DNA of 64,000 nt, taken from Ichthyophthirius multifiliis. Its lineage: Eukaryota > Ciliophora > Oligohymenophorea > Hymenostomatida. Each line of letters starts with the position of its first letter. Positions within the stretch are counted from its first letter, which is position 1. The stretch spans positions 1 to 64,000 of the forward strand of contig NW_004086143.1 in the NCBI RefSeq assembly GCF_000220395.1, in the 5' to 3' direction. The translations under genes and the position numbers were made by a program. Positions 10,391 through 25,322 of the stretch are shown here, piece by piece. Below the pieces are notes generated by a model. The model had not been told where the DNA came from. It did no database searches and saw nothing but the letters and a program-made list of their open reading frames with translations.

Positions 10391-13070
10391 TCAAGACATA
10401 TATTTATTACAAATAAGCTAATGAATAAAACATAAGAAATCTGCATAACTTTTTTACCCTCTAACTTCATCTTCAATAAGTATATTTCTAATATCTTATT
10501 CATAGACATCTTTATAACTTACTACATGTATACTTTAATATGCACCATTTTTATTTTTCCTTAACTAATCTACAATAGCATTAACTTTTTACGAAATTTA
10601 ATTTTCTGGGAAATTTGGGAATTATAAAACTCCCTTAATTTATTCATATTCTTAAACTCCTAATAATCCTTCTATAAACTCTAAACTAGCATCTTTTTAA
10701 ACATAAAGGTAAATTACTTCCCCATTATCAATTAAATATATCCCATTAGATATTAGTTTATCTACTGAAGCCGCTATAGTATTTGGCATGAGTACTTTAT
10801 CATCATTAGTTACACTTCCGACACTAATTTATTCCCAATACTCACTTTCTATATTATGAATAGGATAAACCTTCGGATAAAGCCATTATTATAAATTATA
10901 AGGATTTAAGCTAAAAAGCTTGATCATTTCAAAAGTTTTAAAATCTGCTTTCCCCTGTGAATTTGACCTAAAAAGTTCTTATTTTAACAACGCTTATAAC
11001 ATCACTGGTAGCATTTTCAAAGTTTCAGGAAGTATTAACTATCCTTATTAGCTGCCTTAAGCACAATGATTCCTATAGGAATATAAAATATTAACCACTT
11101 ATTAAACTAATGTATCAGACATTTACTTAGTAGTTTAAGTTTAAATATTCGATACTACTTTTCTATATAAAATCCCTATAGTCCCTTCTAAATCTACACA
11201 TTTGAAAACGTTATGAACACTATTTTATACTGGTACGGCTAAATTAATGACTCTAATAACCCTTTGTCCATATAAATTAGTATATAAAACCGCATATTAT
11301 AAATAAGCTTCATTTCCTTAAATTTTTTCCTCTTATTTATATTATATACCTATACTCTAGTCACTGTCCAAAGCACTCATTTATAAATCACGGACTGAAA
11401 CTTTGCCTTTTCCGGTAAAAAACTCCTCCAAAATAATACCGGGACTAGCTCTTAAAGTCATAATGCAGTCTTGGCCATAATTCCTGGTCAAAATCCTGAA
11501 TAATTAATAATGTATTTTTTCCCCATCATAAGCACTATTATACTACGGGAAATAATATAAAGAACCTCCCGTAACAGTCAATAATAACGAAATAGTAGCC
11601 AAATCACAATAGTCAGGCGCAAAAACAAAAAGATCGACAGAAATAGACTTTTTTAATAAATTCTAACTTAATTCCTTATATGAATTACATTAAGGAATAT
11701 ACAAATTCTTCTCCTATTCACCACCCATAATCTTTACATCATCCCTTCTTTTTAATTTCCCGAACCCAATTTAAGATAATTAGGACGTAAAAGCGATTAT
11801 TTTGCAAGGATTTTCTTCTAACATGCTATATATGGACTATATAACAGCTCCTATGGATGCCGTTTTGACAAAAAATTGGCCTTATGCGGTATTTTGTAGT
11901 ATATTTTAACTATTATTGAGTAATTTTTCGATTAAATACTCGATTTTTTCCCTATCTTATTAAATGTTTAAAAAAAGAGCGTTTTTCGGAAAAGGACAAT
12001 ATGGATCGTCTAAATCTGCCATAACAATCAACTATGGATCATTGTTCAAATCTTTAGGGATACTATAAAAGTTCAACTATTGACTATAAGTACATAAAGA
12101 TAAAGAAGTCCTTTCAGGAATAGTAAAGGAGTCCAAAACACTCCTTATTGTATGTAAAGCTTGGGCAAAAACGCCTGATTGTATTGACACAGGAGTCATT
12201 TCTAAACAAAGCATAATCAGGTTTTATTAAATATCTTTCCGAGGGTAGTTTAAAGGTGCAATAAATTCGTATACTCCTTTAGAAAGTTCAGGTCTGAGTA
12301 GTTTATCTGTTCTTTCTTGCAAATCATTAATAGGTGCGAAATATTCATTCGGAACTTTATTTGTTTACTTACATAAATTACATATGGCTGTATTTCCCCC
12401 TTCTGTAAATATAAAATATGGGTTTATATATCCGTGGCATCTCGAGCATCTTAACATACATGTATTGGGTTAGGAACAGTCTATTATTTGGACATTTTCT
12501 TCTGTTTCGGCAAATGGAGTTATTATACAGCCTTAAGGAATTCCTGTTTATTATATTAAATTGGGATCTGTGGCAAAGGAATATATTGAAGGCCTAATAA
12601 AACGTGGGCCAGCACTTCCTTAGTCTTTTTAGACGAAATATTAATATGAATATGGGGCTTAAGTTGTTTAAGAATTCGCTATATGTAGTTTTGGAGATAT
12701 TGATTCTTATATTGTTTATTATGGTCTGGGTATTTATTCTGTATTTATTTTACTTTTTGGGTGTCCTTTGTTAATTTTATATATTATTGTCAATTGTAGT
12801 ATTTTATTATTATTATAGTTAATTTTAATATGTTGATTAAGGTTATTATGCTTAGTATTATTATTATTATAATTACAATGGTTACAATTGTTATTATGGT
12901 TATGATTATTATTATGATTATGATTATTATTAAAATGGTTAAGATAAAGCACTTGATTGTGTATTTATTGGCTAAATAGAATTAATTTAAGGCTGTTGTT
13001 ATTAATATAATTAAGGTTAAAGGATAGATCCTCCTTTAGATCCTTTTAAATGAGGAAGTCTGTGTGCCAT
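10391..13070 (-). CDS. SEC24: COPII coat subunit Sec24
   Basis: Sec24 is the cargo-binding subunit of the COPII inner coat and pairs with Sec23 at ER exit sites. The frame has 884 codons (883 aa) after removal of one 28-nt intron at 12726-12753. The N-terminal ~100 residues are low-complexity Pro/Gln-rich, as is usual for Sec24, but the Gln blocks are runs of TAA. Next comes the conserved entry AGPRFIRPSIYSFATDPN. The zinc-finger follows with two C-x2-C pairs (CSRCHGYINPY and AICNLC). Trunk, beta-barrel, helical and gelsolin-like regions follow in order. The C terminus ends SYADFLCFIHQLICNKYMS, the typical Sec24 finish. Length is slightly short of many Sec24s. The coding sequence is visibly less A/T-rich than its neighbours, as expected for a well-expressed housekeeping gene. 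It sits in a minus-strand cluster with RNF113 and Ubc13, probably by chance. Confidence 0.93.
12726..12753 (-). other. 28-nt intron in SEC24
   Basis: Read on the minus strand it starts GTAAAAT and ends ACCCAG. Removing it restores the Sec24 frame from the Gln-rich N terminus into the conserved core. Without it the frame drifts out of phase. Confidence 0.8.
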
Positions 13071-13329
13071 TTTTTTTATATTTTTTTATATATTTTTTTG
13101 ATTTAACTTTTTTTTATTTTTAATTTTTTTTTGTTTTCCTATTTAATTTTTAAGGCATTATTTATTAGAAAAAAAAGATATTTAATATTATCGTTCCACG
13201 ACTTATAAATATATTAATAAATGTAAAAATAATTTATATTAATATTATAAAAGATTAAAAAATAAATTATAAAAAATATAAATAAAAAAATATATATATT
13301 CTTATAAATAAAATATATAAAAATATATA

Positions 13330-13381
<52 letters not shown>

Positions 13382-13382
13382 T
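13071..13382. other. Short spacer with AT microsatellite
   Basis: About 310 A/T bases between the RNF113 stop and the SEC24 start, with a (TA)n tract near 13337-13374. It presumably holds the SEC24 promoter, but no element stands out. Confidence 0.5.
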
Positions 13383-14456
<1,074 letters not shown>

Positions 14457-14620
14457 TTTAATTTTATATTCTAAATGATATTATTTTTAATTATTAATTT
14501 TTATTTCAAGACATAATAATTATTTTTTTAAGTTGTTTATTATTGTTTTATATATAGTATTATTTTATTTAAAAAAATATTTTTTTAATGATGTTTTAAA
14601 GATAATATGTAATTATTTTA

Positions 14621-14662
<42 letters not shown>

Positions 14663-14697
14663 AATATTTATATATATTTTCTTCTTTTTATAATTAG
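14457..14697. other. Spacer between Ubc13 and RNF113
   Basis: About 240 A/T bases including a (TA)n tract near 14625-14653. No other feature is seen. Confidence 0.5.
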
Positions 14698-15507
<810 letters not shown>

Positions 15508-17339
15508 TTATTATATTTTCTTTTTTTTTAAAAAAAAAATATTTTTTTTTTTTTTTTAATTTATTTAATTCTATAAATATTTTATATATTTTATTTTTAT
15601 TATATATATATATATTAATATTTTATTATTGTTTTTTTGAAATAATATAATATTAAATTTTATCTATTTTATTTTAATTTGTATTATATATATTTAAATT
15701 TATAAAGTTTTTTATTCTATAAGTTTATTTGTTATCTATTATATTTAAATTTTTTTTTTTTCAAAAAAAAAACAAAAAATATAAACTAATTAAATCTTTT
15801 TTAAAAATTTACTGAAAATTATTTAATGATTCTATTAAATTAAATAAATAATATAAATTAAAATTTTAATATGTAAAAACATTAATAATCATATTTATAT
15901 AAAATATAATATATACTAGTAAATATTTTTATTAATAAGTATAATTTATATTCTCTTTTAATTAATAATGTGCAAAGAAATACTAAAAAAATATTGTAAT
16001 AATATTATTAATTATTTTTTTAAAATAAATAAGGATATATATAAACAAGCATTATAAAATAAATAATACTATAAATAAAAAAATTACACTAATAAATACA
16101 ATATTTATGTTACTTAATAAATATAAAATAAAATAATCATTAATATATTCTAAATTAATAAGGAAAATACCCGAAAATCATACATTAATTTAATTTAAAT
16201 TTATACCTAATATTTGAAATAAATAAACTTCCTTTACAAAATATATACATATATATATACATTAAAAATTTAAAATATTATACTCTAAAAACTATGATTA
16301 TTATCATTATTATTTGTTTTTTATTTTGAAGAATTTTATTGAATAAAGAGGGAAGATTTTTTTCATATTTGTTTTATTAAAAAATTTTATCTTTTTTAGA
16401 ATTATTTTTGCTTATTTCATTATTTTTATGATATTTTAGTGGTTTTTTTTTAAGACTTTTAAATTTTTAGGCTTTTTTACAATCTCCATAGTGTTATATA
16501 ATAAAATTTAACCCTTTTTTTGTTAGTAATAACCTAATTTAATCATATAAAAATTACTTGAAAATAATTATTAACTACATAATAATTAATTTTTTTGTTC
16601 ATTTATATTGAAATTATTTAACTAAATTAAGATTAGACATCCGTTTTCTAGATGAAACTTATTGCAATTTTATTCTAAAAGAAACACATATATCAGATAT
16701 ATCAATTACTTAAGATATTATTTTATGAATACAATGTTTTAGAAGATATTTTAATAAAAAAACATTCTTTTTTTTTATTATTTCTTTCATGTTTTTATTT
16801 TTTTTATTTTTTTTTGAAATAAATTTATAATTCGCGATTTTTATAAAATATAAACTTTTTAAATATAAATAAAACCTATTTTATTTGGTAAAAAAAGAAA
16901 TTAAAATTCTCCATATCTACTATATTTTTTAAACTAGGAAAAAAATTAATAAAAAACATATTTTTTTTTTTTTTTTTACAAATAAATTTTTAATTTTCTA
17001 AATGGAAAAAAATATGTCAAAAATTAATAAATTTATGTATTTTTATTAAAAATTTTTTATAGAAAAAAGACTTAAAATTTTCCTAGTTTAAGTTAAATCT
17101 ATCAATTATATATAAATTTTAAGTGTTTTGTATATAAAAATATATAAAATTTAAATATATTTTGTTTTTTATGCAAAATTATATTAATATTTTCTATATT
17201 TAGATAAATTTAAAACTACTATAATATATTATATATATATATATATATATTAAAGTTCAATATAATTAATTTAGTTATTAAAATAAAGTATATAGGATAT
17301 TATCTTAAAATTCTTATAATTAATATTTTATATTAAATA
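15508..17339. other. A/T spacer
   Basis: About 1.8 kb without a credible frame on either strand. The stretch 16300-16660 is slightly richer in G and C, but all its frames are broken by TGA and show no motif. Confidence 0.5.
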
Positions 17340-18300
17340 AATTAAGCATCTTCTCTATTACTAAAGAATCTGACATAAAAATATTAAAATCACATATTTA
17401 AGATAAAAAACCGAAAATCAATCAAGTTAAAAGATCAAAGCCAATTAATATAAAAAGTAAAAACAAACTAATATAAACGATTATAATATCGAATAAATAA
17501 AACATTAATTAATAATAATAAGACTAATTAAATAGCAAATAAAATACATAGATTATTAAAAAGCTCATCCCCCACATTTCTCAATAAAATTATAAATAGG
17601 CATAATTTTTGAATATGAATGGTTAAATAGACTTCAAGACCATATGAAAGAATAATAAAAAATATCGATTTAAATAATGGATTAAAAAAACTTAAAAATT
17701 GATATGGCGATATATATAAAGGAGAATAGTTAGATGATAAAACTAATAGAAAATAGGGAATGTATTATCATATAAAAATGGTATTAATTATAAAGGCGAA
17801 TAGATAGATTATAAATAAGTAAAAAAAAAAAAAAAAAAATTAAATTATTAAAATTTTTTTATATAAAATAAATAAAAATAAGGGGTTAGTTTAACAATCA
17901 AGAAACATAGACTAATTGGGCAAAAAATACAGAATAATATTTAAATAGTAAAAAAATAAAAATAGGAAAATAAATATTATTATTTACCAATATATAGTTA
18001 TTTGAAGGTCATATTTAAAATAATTTTAATTAAAATGTTATGGAAATTTACAAATGAAGAAACTAAATTTTATATAAAGGGAAATTTTATTAAAATAAAG
18101 GATTGGAGTTTGAATTTATATAGTGAAAATGTGGAAAGTGTTATAAAGGAAATTATAAAGATAATAAAAAATAAAGCAAATTTATTTTTTGATGGTTTAA
18201 TAGATAGATAAAATATATTTGAAATTTGAAAAAAAGGTAAATAACATGGATATGAGTTGTAAATTCTTATAAAAACAAGAAAAAAAAATAAAAAATATGA
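17340..18300 (+). pseudogene. Decayed MORN-repeat protein gene
   Basis: Fragments typical of MORN repeats occur in order on the plus strand but in alternating frames. DIYKGEQLDDK lies near 17712, then NGINYKGEQ near 17780 one frame over, then YFEGHIQNN near 18000, KFTNEETKFYIKGNF near 18045, and a last GKQHGYELQ near 18235 that runs to a TGA. The usual Y-x-G-x-W/F and G-x-G spacing survives, but frame changes occur between repeats, and an A18 run interrupts the gene near 17820. The open frame 18002-18211 is one surviving repeat block, not a gene. An intact MORN protein lies at 62893-64000. Short introns could explain one or two of the shifts, so complete loss of function is likely but not proven. 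Confidence 0.6.
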
Positions 18301-18709
18301 AGAATGAAGAATGAAATAAATTAATTTTATTATATAAAATTTATTATTAAATATTTAATTTTTTTTTTTTATTAAATTTTTAAATTTATAGTTTTTTTTT
18401 ATTTACTTTTTAAAAAATTTCAATTTCTACAATTTTAATATGTAATTTTAATTATTTAAATTTTTTTTTTTTGATGATAAAATAATAATAAATCTTGATT
18501 ACGAAAAAAATTTTAAATATTAGTCTTTTTATATATTTTTTAATATCTATAATTATTTTTTTTTCTTAAAATATTATATTTAAAATTAATTAATTTACAT
18601 ATCTTTTTTAATTTTGGAATTATCATGTTATTTATATAGTTTTTTTTTAAAAAAAAATATTTAATAAACCTAATTATTTTTATATATTTAAAAAATAAAA
18701 AATAAAAAT
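18301..18709. other. Spacer
   Basis: A/T-rich with several long T and A runs. No feature is seen. Confidence 0.5.
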
Positions 18710-19264
18710 ATGGATTTTTGTAGAGAAAAAATCTCTTATTTTATTATTCAATTTTGTGATAATATTCCTAAAATTTATATAGAAAAATCAATTTAATATT
18801 TTGATAAACTAACCCCTTATTATATAAAATCGCCCTAAGACTATGACAAGTTTAACTATCTTTATTTCTATTGCATAACTAAAGCATTATAATAAGATAA
18901 TATAAAATATACTTTACCTAGCATTTAAAACATGTAATAAGAAATGAAAGTATTAGATTAAATAATTAATTAATATAATATCAATTTAAAAGAATAAACT
19001 GTAATGGAACTGTTCCTTAATTTAAAGTAATAATTTAATATAGGTGACTAAGAAGATTTTGAGAATCTTTTGGATGTTTTATTAATGCATCCTGAATATT
19101 ATAATAGTTGTGATAAATAAATAATTTTAAATACTATATTAAAATTTTTAAATGAAAAATTTCAAACTGAACAATTCAGTTAAAATATTTTAAATTTCTT
19201 TAAATAAATAGACATTAGTTCTAAAGAAACTTAAATTTCTGAAGAAACAGTTAAGTTTAGATGA
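18710..19264 (+). CDS. Unknown 184-aa protein, single exon
   Basis: A clean frame of 185 codons from ATG 18710 to TGA 19262-19264 with TAA/TAG as Gln and no intron. It starts MDFCREKISYFIIQFCDNIP and is predicted mostly helical (for example MELFLNLKQQFNIGDQEDF and LLDVLLMHPEYYNS). It ends with a polar tail ISSKETQISEETVKFR. It has no membrane segment, coiled coil or known motif that I can name. The clean frame, Leu/Ile-rich helical pattern and higher G/C than flanks support a real gene. It is convergent with the MAP kinase gene, whose 3' end is 240 bases away. Confidence 0.65.
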
Positions 19265-19505
19265 TTTATTTACAAATAAAAAAATAAAATAATATTAATA
19301 AATTTAAAAAAACTTTAAATTTAATAAATTATATATTATATATTATATTTTAATAATTTTTATTTTTATTATTATTATAACTTTTATATTTATATTATAA
19401 TAATTTTTTTACATGTAATAAAAACATATAAGAATAAATACATATATATATTATATATTAACATATTATATTTAATAATCTTTTATTTATAATATTAAAA
19501 ATTTA

Positions 19506-21198
19506 TCAAAAATTTTATTCACTATCTTTCGATGTATTATTTTCTTAAATAATACTTGACTTTAAAAAATAAATAATTTATTTTTTTATTAAAAAAAAAT
19601 AAGTACAAACGAATGCCTAATTTAACTTTTTTATATAATATGATTATAAACACTTTATCCTTTTTCTAGTTTTTCAAAATATTATTATTTAAAATCTTCA
19701 AAATTATATATTAGAATTTCTTCATATAAAATATCTAATAACAAAAAAAATTATAAAAAGTTTAATAAAAATAAAAAACCTTTTAATTATTCCTCATCTA
19801 ATTCATATTATTCATATTCAAATTCTAAAGGATTTACTTCATTTCTTTATTGTTCATCTTCAGGACAATGTAATATTGAAAAAAAGGATGCTCTAAAGCT
19901 TATTATGCACTAAATCTTAGATCAGGATCAAATTCTAATAATTATTTTAATAAATCTAAGGCTAACTCAGAAGCTTAAGGAAATATTTTATTTAAATTTA
20001 TTTTTTCAAATTTAGGCAAAGATTAAAAAATGCTTCTATATCCAATATTTTTAATATTCTATATTTCTGGAGTTCCTAAAACCTATAAAAGCCCAATAAT
20101 TTAATCATGTGAAGAAATTCCTTAAACAAAAGGTCTTCTTTTAATAATTTCAGCCATTATAATACCAGCAGACCATATATCAACTATAATATATATATGT
20201 ATAAATTTAAATATAAATTAAAAATATATATATTAATAAAAATATATTATATAAATATATATCGTTTAATTAATAAATATTTATTTTTATTAATATAAAA
20301 ATATATATCAATTAAATAACATCTCTAAAAATACCTTTGTAATCATAATTTTTTTAACTTAATAATATTTCAGGCGCTCTATACCATCTTGCAGTTACAT
20401 ATTCGCTTAGATCATTAGCTCTAAGTTTATTTTCTAAATATCTAGCAAATCCAAAATCACAAATTTTCAAATCACCTTCATAATTAGAAAGAATATTTTT
20501 AGGTTTCTTTATTAGAATAATATTTTATTTTTATATTTTTTAAATAAATTATATATACTAAATCTCTATGAACTATTCTACCTGAATGAATATATTTTAA
20601 TCCTCTAAAAATTTAATACATAAAATATTATAAATGCTCTTCATTTAGTTCCTGATTAGAATTTAAAACTTCTCTAAAATCACTCTACATTAAAGGTTAT
20701 ACTAAATAAATATCATTAAAATCTTATCTTGTTAATGGAAGTATTAATTATGTGATACCTAATACCTATTATATATTTATATATATAATATTTAAAAATA
20801 TATATAATAAAATTAATTATTTATATATTTATATATTAAAATATTTATATATTTATATATTTATATATTTAAAATATATACATTTTCATGTTTTAATAAT
20901 CTTTATAGTTTTATTTCTCTTATTGTTCTTCTTGTATATATATTATGCTCAAATGCTTTTTCTATTTTCTTTATTGACACTAATTAATTATTGTTTTCTT
21001 TATCTATACAAGCAATTACAGTTCCATATGTGCCTGAACCAACTTTATTATACTTTTATATTTTATAATATATTTTATATTTTAACTTATTCCTTAAGGA
21101 ATATATCTTTCTTCTAAACAAAATTCTGTATTATCAAGTAACCACTAATCAAATTTTTTTATATTTTAATATTTTTCATATATCTTCTTTCGATCCAT
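19506..21198 (-). CDS. MAP kinase-like Ser/Thr kinase with S-E-Y activation loop
   Basis: Seven exons separated by introns 21043-21086, 20766-20881, 20507-20558, 20184-20334, 19735-19779 and 19560-19606 give about 412 aa. Kinase landmarks in order are: the Gly-rich loop IGSGTYG; the Lys of [10 protein letters not shown]; the C-helix [17 protein letters not shown]; catalytic HRDLKPKN (residues 157-164, split by intron 3); DFGFAR at 177-182; the activation loop S194-E195-Y196 then [10 protein letters not shown]; and the MAPK-type insert ending [19 protein letters not shown]. The C-terminal tail EFEYEQYELDEEQLKDILYEE is the usual MAPK finish. Two oddities stand out. The loop is S-E-Y instead of T-x-Y. 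Continuity through HPFF also needs one extra T in the T7 run at 19879-19885; with it the length becomes an exact multiple of three. MAPK family assignment is firm; subfamily is not. Confidence 0.88.
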
Positions 21199-22848
21199 AT
21201 ATAAATATTATATTTTTTTAGAAGTTTATTTTTTATTGTATTTAATATTTATATTTCAAATAAAAATATTTTAATATTTAACTATTTCTAATAATACTAT
21301 TAATAATATATTTTATATTATTTATCAAAAGTTCTTATCTTTTTATATTATAACTTTGTAATTTTATAATATAAAATTTTAAAAAATTTGATAATTTTTA
21401 TTAAATGAATAATATTTATAAATATATATAACATATTTATAATTTTATTTTTTTAATAAAAAAAAAACTTATTAAGAATAACACATCTTACATAAAATTT
21501 AATAATAATATTTTATTATATATAAATATGTATTTTATTTTTATTTTTTTTATTTTTATCAATTATTTAATTAATTAATATTTAAATATAAATATTTATA
21601 TTATATATATTTTATTAAATTTAATTTCATATATATTTTTTTTTTTAATTAATATTTTATTTTCTATAATTTTTTCTTTAGATTAAAATATTATATTATA
21701 TATTTTATACCAAATAAAAACTTCTTAAAATAAATTTATAAAAATATATAATTATTTTCTATTTTATTATTATAAATTTTATATAATTATTTTTTATTTA
21801 TTTACAAAAAATTTTGCTTTTAAAAATTAATATAAATTTTTATATATCTTTAATTATTATTAATATAATAATTTAATTATTTTATGTATATTTTATTTAA
21901 ATAATTTTACAAAACATTTATTTTATCTAATATTTTTTCATTTTATTATATTTTATTTTATCTAATATTATTTTTTCTAATATTATTTAATTTTATTTAA
22001 TTTTATTTTTCTTTCTAAAAATTTAAATTATTATATTTTTCTTAAACTCATTTAATTATTAGTCATCATTATATTTTTTTTGTTTATTAAAAAAACTAAA
22101 AAATATATTGAAAAAAATATTTGTATCATATCTAAAATATATATTTATTATATAATAATTTATTTTTTTATTAAAATTTATTTATTTTTATAATAATTAA
22201 ATAATATTTTTTATTTTAATCTAAATTTCGATAATATATTTATTAATATATTCTTTATTTTGAAATTCTATATTATTTGATATATTATTATAAGATATTA
22301 AAATATATTAATTTTATATAATTTTATGCAATATTAATTTTTAGAATTAGATAAATAGCCTTAATTTTTAAATATTAATTAATATGAAAATTTTAATATA
22401 AATATTATTTGAAATTTTTTACAAAACTCAATAAAAGAAGTAGAAGTATTATGATATTTACTTAAAAAATATATAATTTATATTTTGAATATCTTCATTT
22501 CCTTAATTTTACATTATATTATATTATTTTTCTATTAATAATATATTTATTTTTAATATACATAAAATTTTAGTATATAATTATATACATATAATAGATT
22601 TAAATAATTTTTATAAATGAAAGAAAAAAAATTAAGTAAGTCGATATTACAAATAAAAAATAAAGTTCATTTATAAAATAAAATTATATCTTAAATATTT
22701 ATATAAAATCAATATATTAAATTTTCATAAAAATTATAATAATATTGTATTATAAAATGCTTTTTTATTTCAAAAATAAAGACTTTTTTATTTATATTAT
22801 TTTTAATATTAATATGTGATAATAAATTTATTAATAATATATATATAG

Positions 22849-22901
<53 letters not shown>

Positions 22902-23686
22902 TAAAAAAAAACACGCTTATTTTATAAATAATTATAATTTATTTTTTTTAATTACAAAATATATTATAAATAAAGTAATTATATATATACTTTTTAATAA
23001 TGCATTAATCATAAAATACTATATATGTATAATATTAAAAATAACAAAATTCATTGTTATAAGTCAAAATCATCAAAAAAATTCATCTCAATTTTTTTTT
23101 ATAATTTTATCCAAAAAAAATAAAAAATATTATACTATCCTATTAATTAACTTTTTATTTTTTGGTTAAGATCTTTTTTTTTATTTTTGAATTAAAATAT
23201 CTAAAACTTGTTATTTATTCATAAATTAAAAAAATATAATTTCTTTTAAATTTATCCTTTAAAAATATAAAAAAATAAATAATGAAAAATAAATATTATC
23301 CTATTTTTAATAATATTATTTATCTAATATATTTTATAAAATATTAGATAAATAGAATATTTCAACTTTATTATTGTCAAATAAACTATATTTAGTAAAC
23401 TATATTAAAAAAATTAATAAAAGTATAAATTATATATGTCAATTTTAGTTAAATATGAATACGAACATTTAAAAAAATAAGAAATTCTTTAAATATTATT
23501 TAATAAAAATTTTCAAAATATCTTAAAATTTAATAAATTTCAAATTATAAATGTTTTATTAAAAAAATAAAAGAAATTAAAAATTACTAAAAAAATACAA
23601 AAAATGTTAAATAAATCAATATTTTATTTATTAAACAAAAAAAAAAGAAAATTATACAATAAGATTTATTTTAACAAAAAAAATAT

Positions 23687-23747
<61 letters not shown>

Positions 23748-23881
23748 TAAAAAAAAGCAAAATAATCAATAAAAAAAAAAATAAAAATAATATAAAAAAT
23801 TTGAATTATTAGATATATGTAATTAAATGAAAAATTTATATATAATTTTTCAATTTTTATAAATATTGTTAAAAAAATTTA
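21199..23881. other. 2.7-kb A/T spacer
   Basis: Almost pure A/T with (TA)n tracts near 22850-22898 and 23701-23742. No frame of normal composition, tRNA or other RNA was found. Confidence 0.6.
23701..23742. repeat. (AT)n microsatellite
   Basis: About 21 AT units in the spacer upstream of the Mpo1-like gene's 3' end. Confidence 0.9.
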
Positions 23882-24906
23882 TCATTATTTCTTTTTTTTT
23901 CTTTAATTTTAATAATTTAAAACATTTGCATTTATTTTTTTTGTACATTCTTCATAATCATTTTTTCTATATCCAATTAGAAACATTAGCTATAGATATT
24001 AATAAATAAATATATATTAATATATATATATATTAATAAATAATAATATACTTCAATAGTAACAAAATTAGGTGCAGATAAAGTATATAAAATATTATCT
24101 AATAATGCAGGTGATCTTTCTATAATTAAAAAAATGTTTATAAAAAATATAATTTATATATATATATATATATATTTATATATTTATATATTTATATATA
24201 TATATATTTATATATATTATATATGATTTTATATTTATTTATTTTTAAATATATTATTATATTACTTTCAAAAACTCCATGCCCTATAAATTATGTAATC
24301 CAAGCTAAAATGTTAATTATTAGAGCAGTTCTGAAATGAAATGTACAAAAATTATTATTTTATGCAATTGAATATAATATATTATTTAATACCCATCCTC
24401 CTAAATAAAATACTGTAGTTATTAACTTTAGTATTAAAATTTAAATAATTATAATACGAAATATTAAAATATATTTATATTTATATATTTTATATTTTAT
24501 ATATTATATATATTTATATATATATATAAATATTTATATTAATATATATATATATATAAATATATACATATATATTTTTGTTATATTTAGTTTATTTTTA
24601 CCCCTGTTAAATATTCAATTTTTATGTAAATTGCCCCTAGCACCAATACTAAAATTAAGTTAAAATTTAATTCGAAATAAGGAATTTCAGATTTTAAGTA
24701 TTAATCAAATAATTTTACTTGTGAATGCTTTATCATTGCCATAATGGTATTTAAAATTATAGGAATACATATTATATGTATTATTTTGTTACTTTTTATT
24801 AATTTATTTTTTAAATTTTTTAATGTTACATCTTATTTGAATGATATGATCCATATCCAATAAAAAATTCTATAAAATTAGGAAGTTAAAAGAATTTTTT
24901 ATTCAT
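23882..24906 (-). CDS. Mpo1/DUF962-family membrane protein, 200 aa
   Basis: Yeast Mpo1 is an ER membrane Fe(II) dioxygenase that shortens 2-hydroxy fatty acids by alpha-oxidation. Five exons (introns 24792-24829, 24426-24601, 24120-24265, 23990-24051) join to exactly 201 codons. Family landmarks are present: GYGSYHSNKINKIIHIICIP near the N terminus with its two His, then membrane helices around LILVLVLGAIYIKIEYLTG and VFYLGGWVLNNILYSIA. The signature AWITQFIGHGVFEKRSPALL follows, then DNILYTLSAPNFVTIE, GYRKNDYEE and a basic tail. The conserved histidines that would bind iron are kept. The splice joins rebuild the most conserved motif, which supports the model. Substrate in ciliates is inferred only from yeast. 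Confidence 0.88.
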
Positions 24907-25322
24907 TAAAAATTAAAATATTTATTCTTTATATTATATTTATATTGATTAAATTAATATATATAAAATTATTATAATATAAATCTAAAGAAAGTAAAAT
25001 TTATTTGATATTACATTAATATAGTATTTTAATATTTGTTTTAAGATAATATATAATAAAAAATAATATATAAAAATAATAAGTACAACTTTTTATCAAA
25101 GGTTTATATATTATTTATTCTAAAATATTTTTAAATAGTTATAAATTAAAAAAAGCATTGAATAATTGATATTAAATATTTAGAATATATAAATAAATAA
25201 TATTAAAAATATTATAATATAATTTTTTTTTTTACATTATAAACAAAATTATTAAAACTTTTATTAAATATTTATATATATATATATATATATAGTTTAT
25301 ATTTCTTATATTTTCTTTTTTC
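24907..25322. other. Spacer
   Basis: About 400 A/T bases between two minus-strand genes, with a (TA)n tract near 25275. It is expected to hold the Mpo1-like promoter; no element is visible. Confidence 0.45.

Noticed and set aside
12734-12952. Minus-strand His/Asn-rich frame
   Set aside because: It is the Gln-rich N terminus of Sec24 read in the wrong frame.
20752-21117. 121-aa plus-strand hydrophobic frame
   Set aside because: Antisense of MAP kinase exons and an A/T intron.
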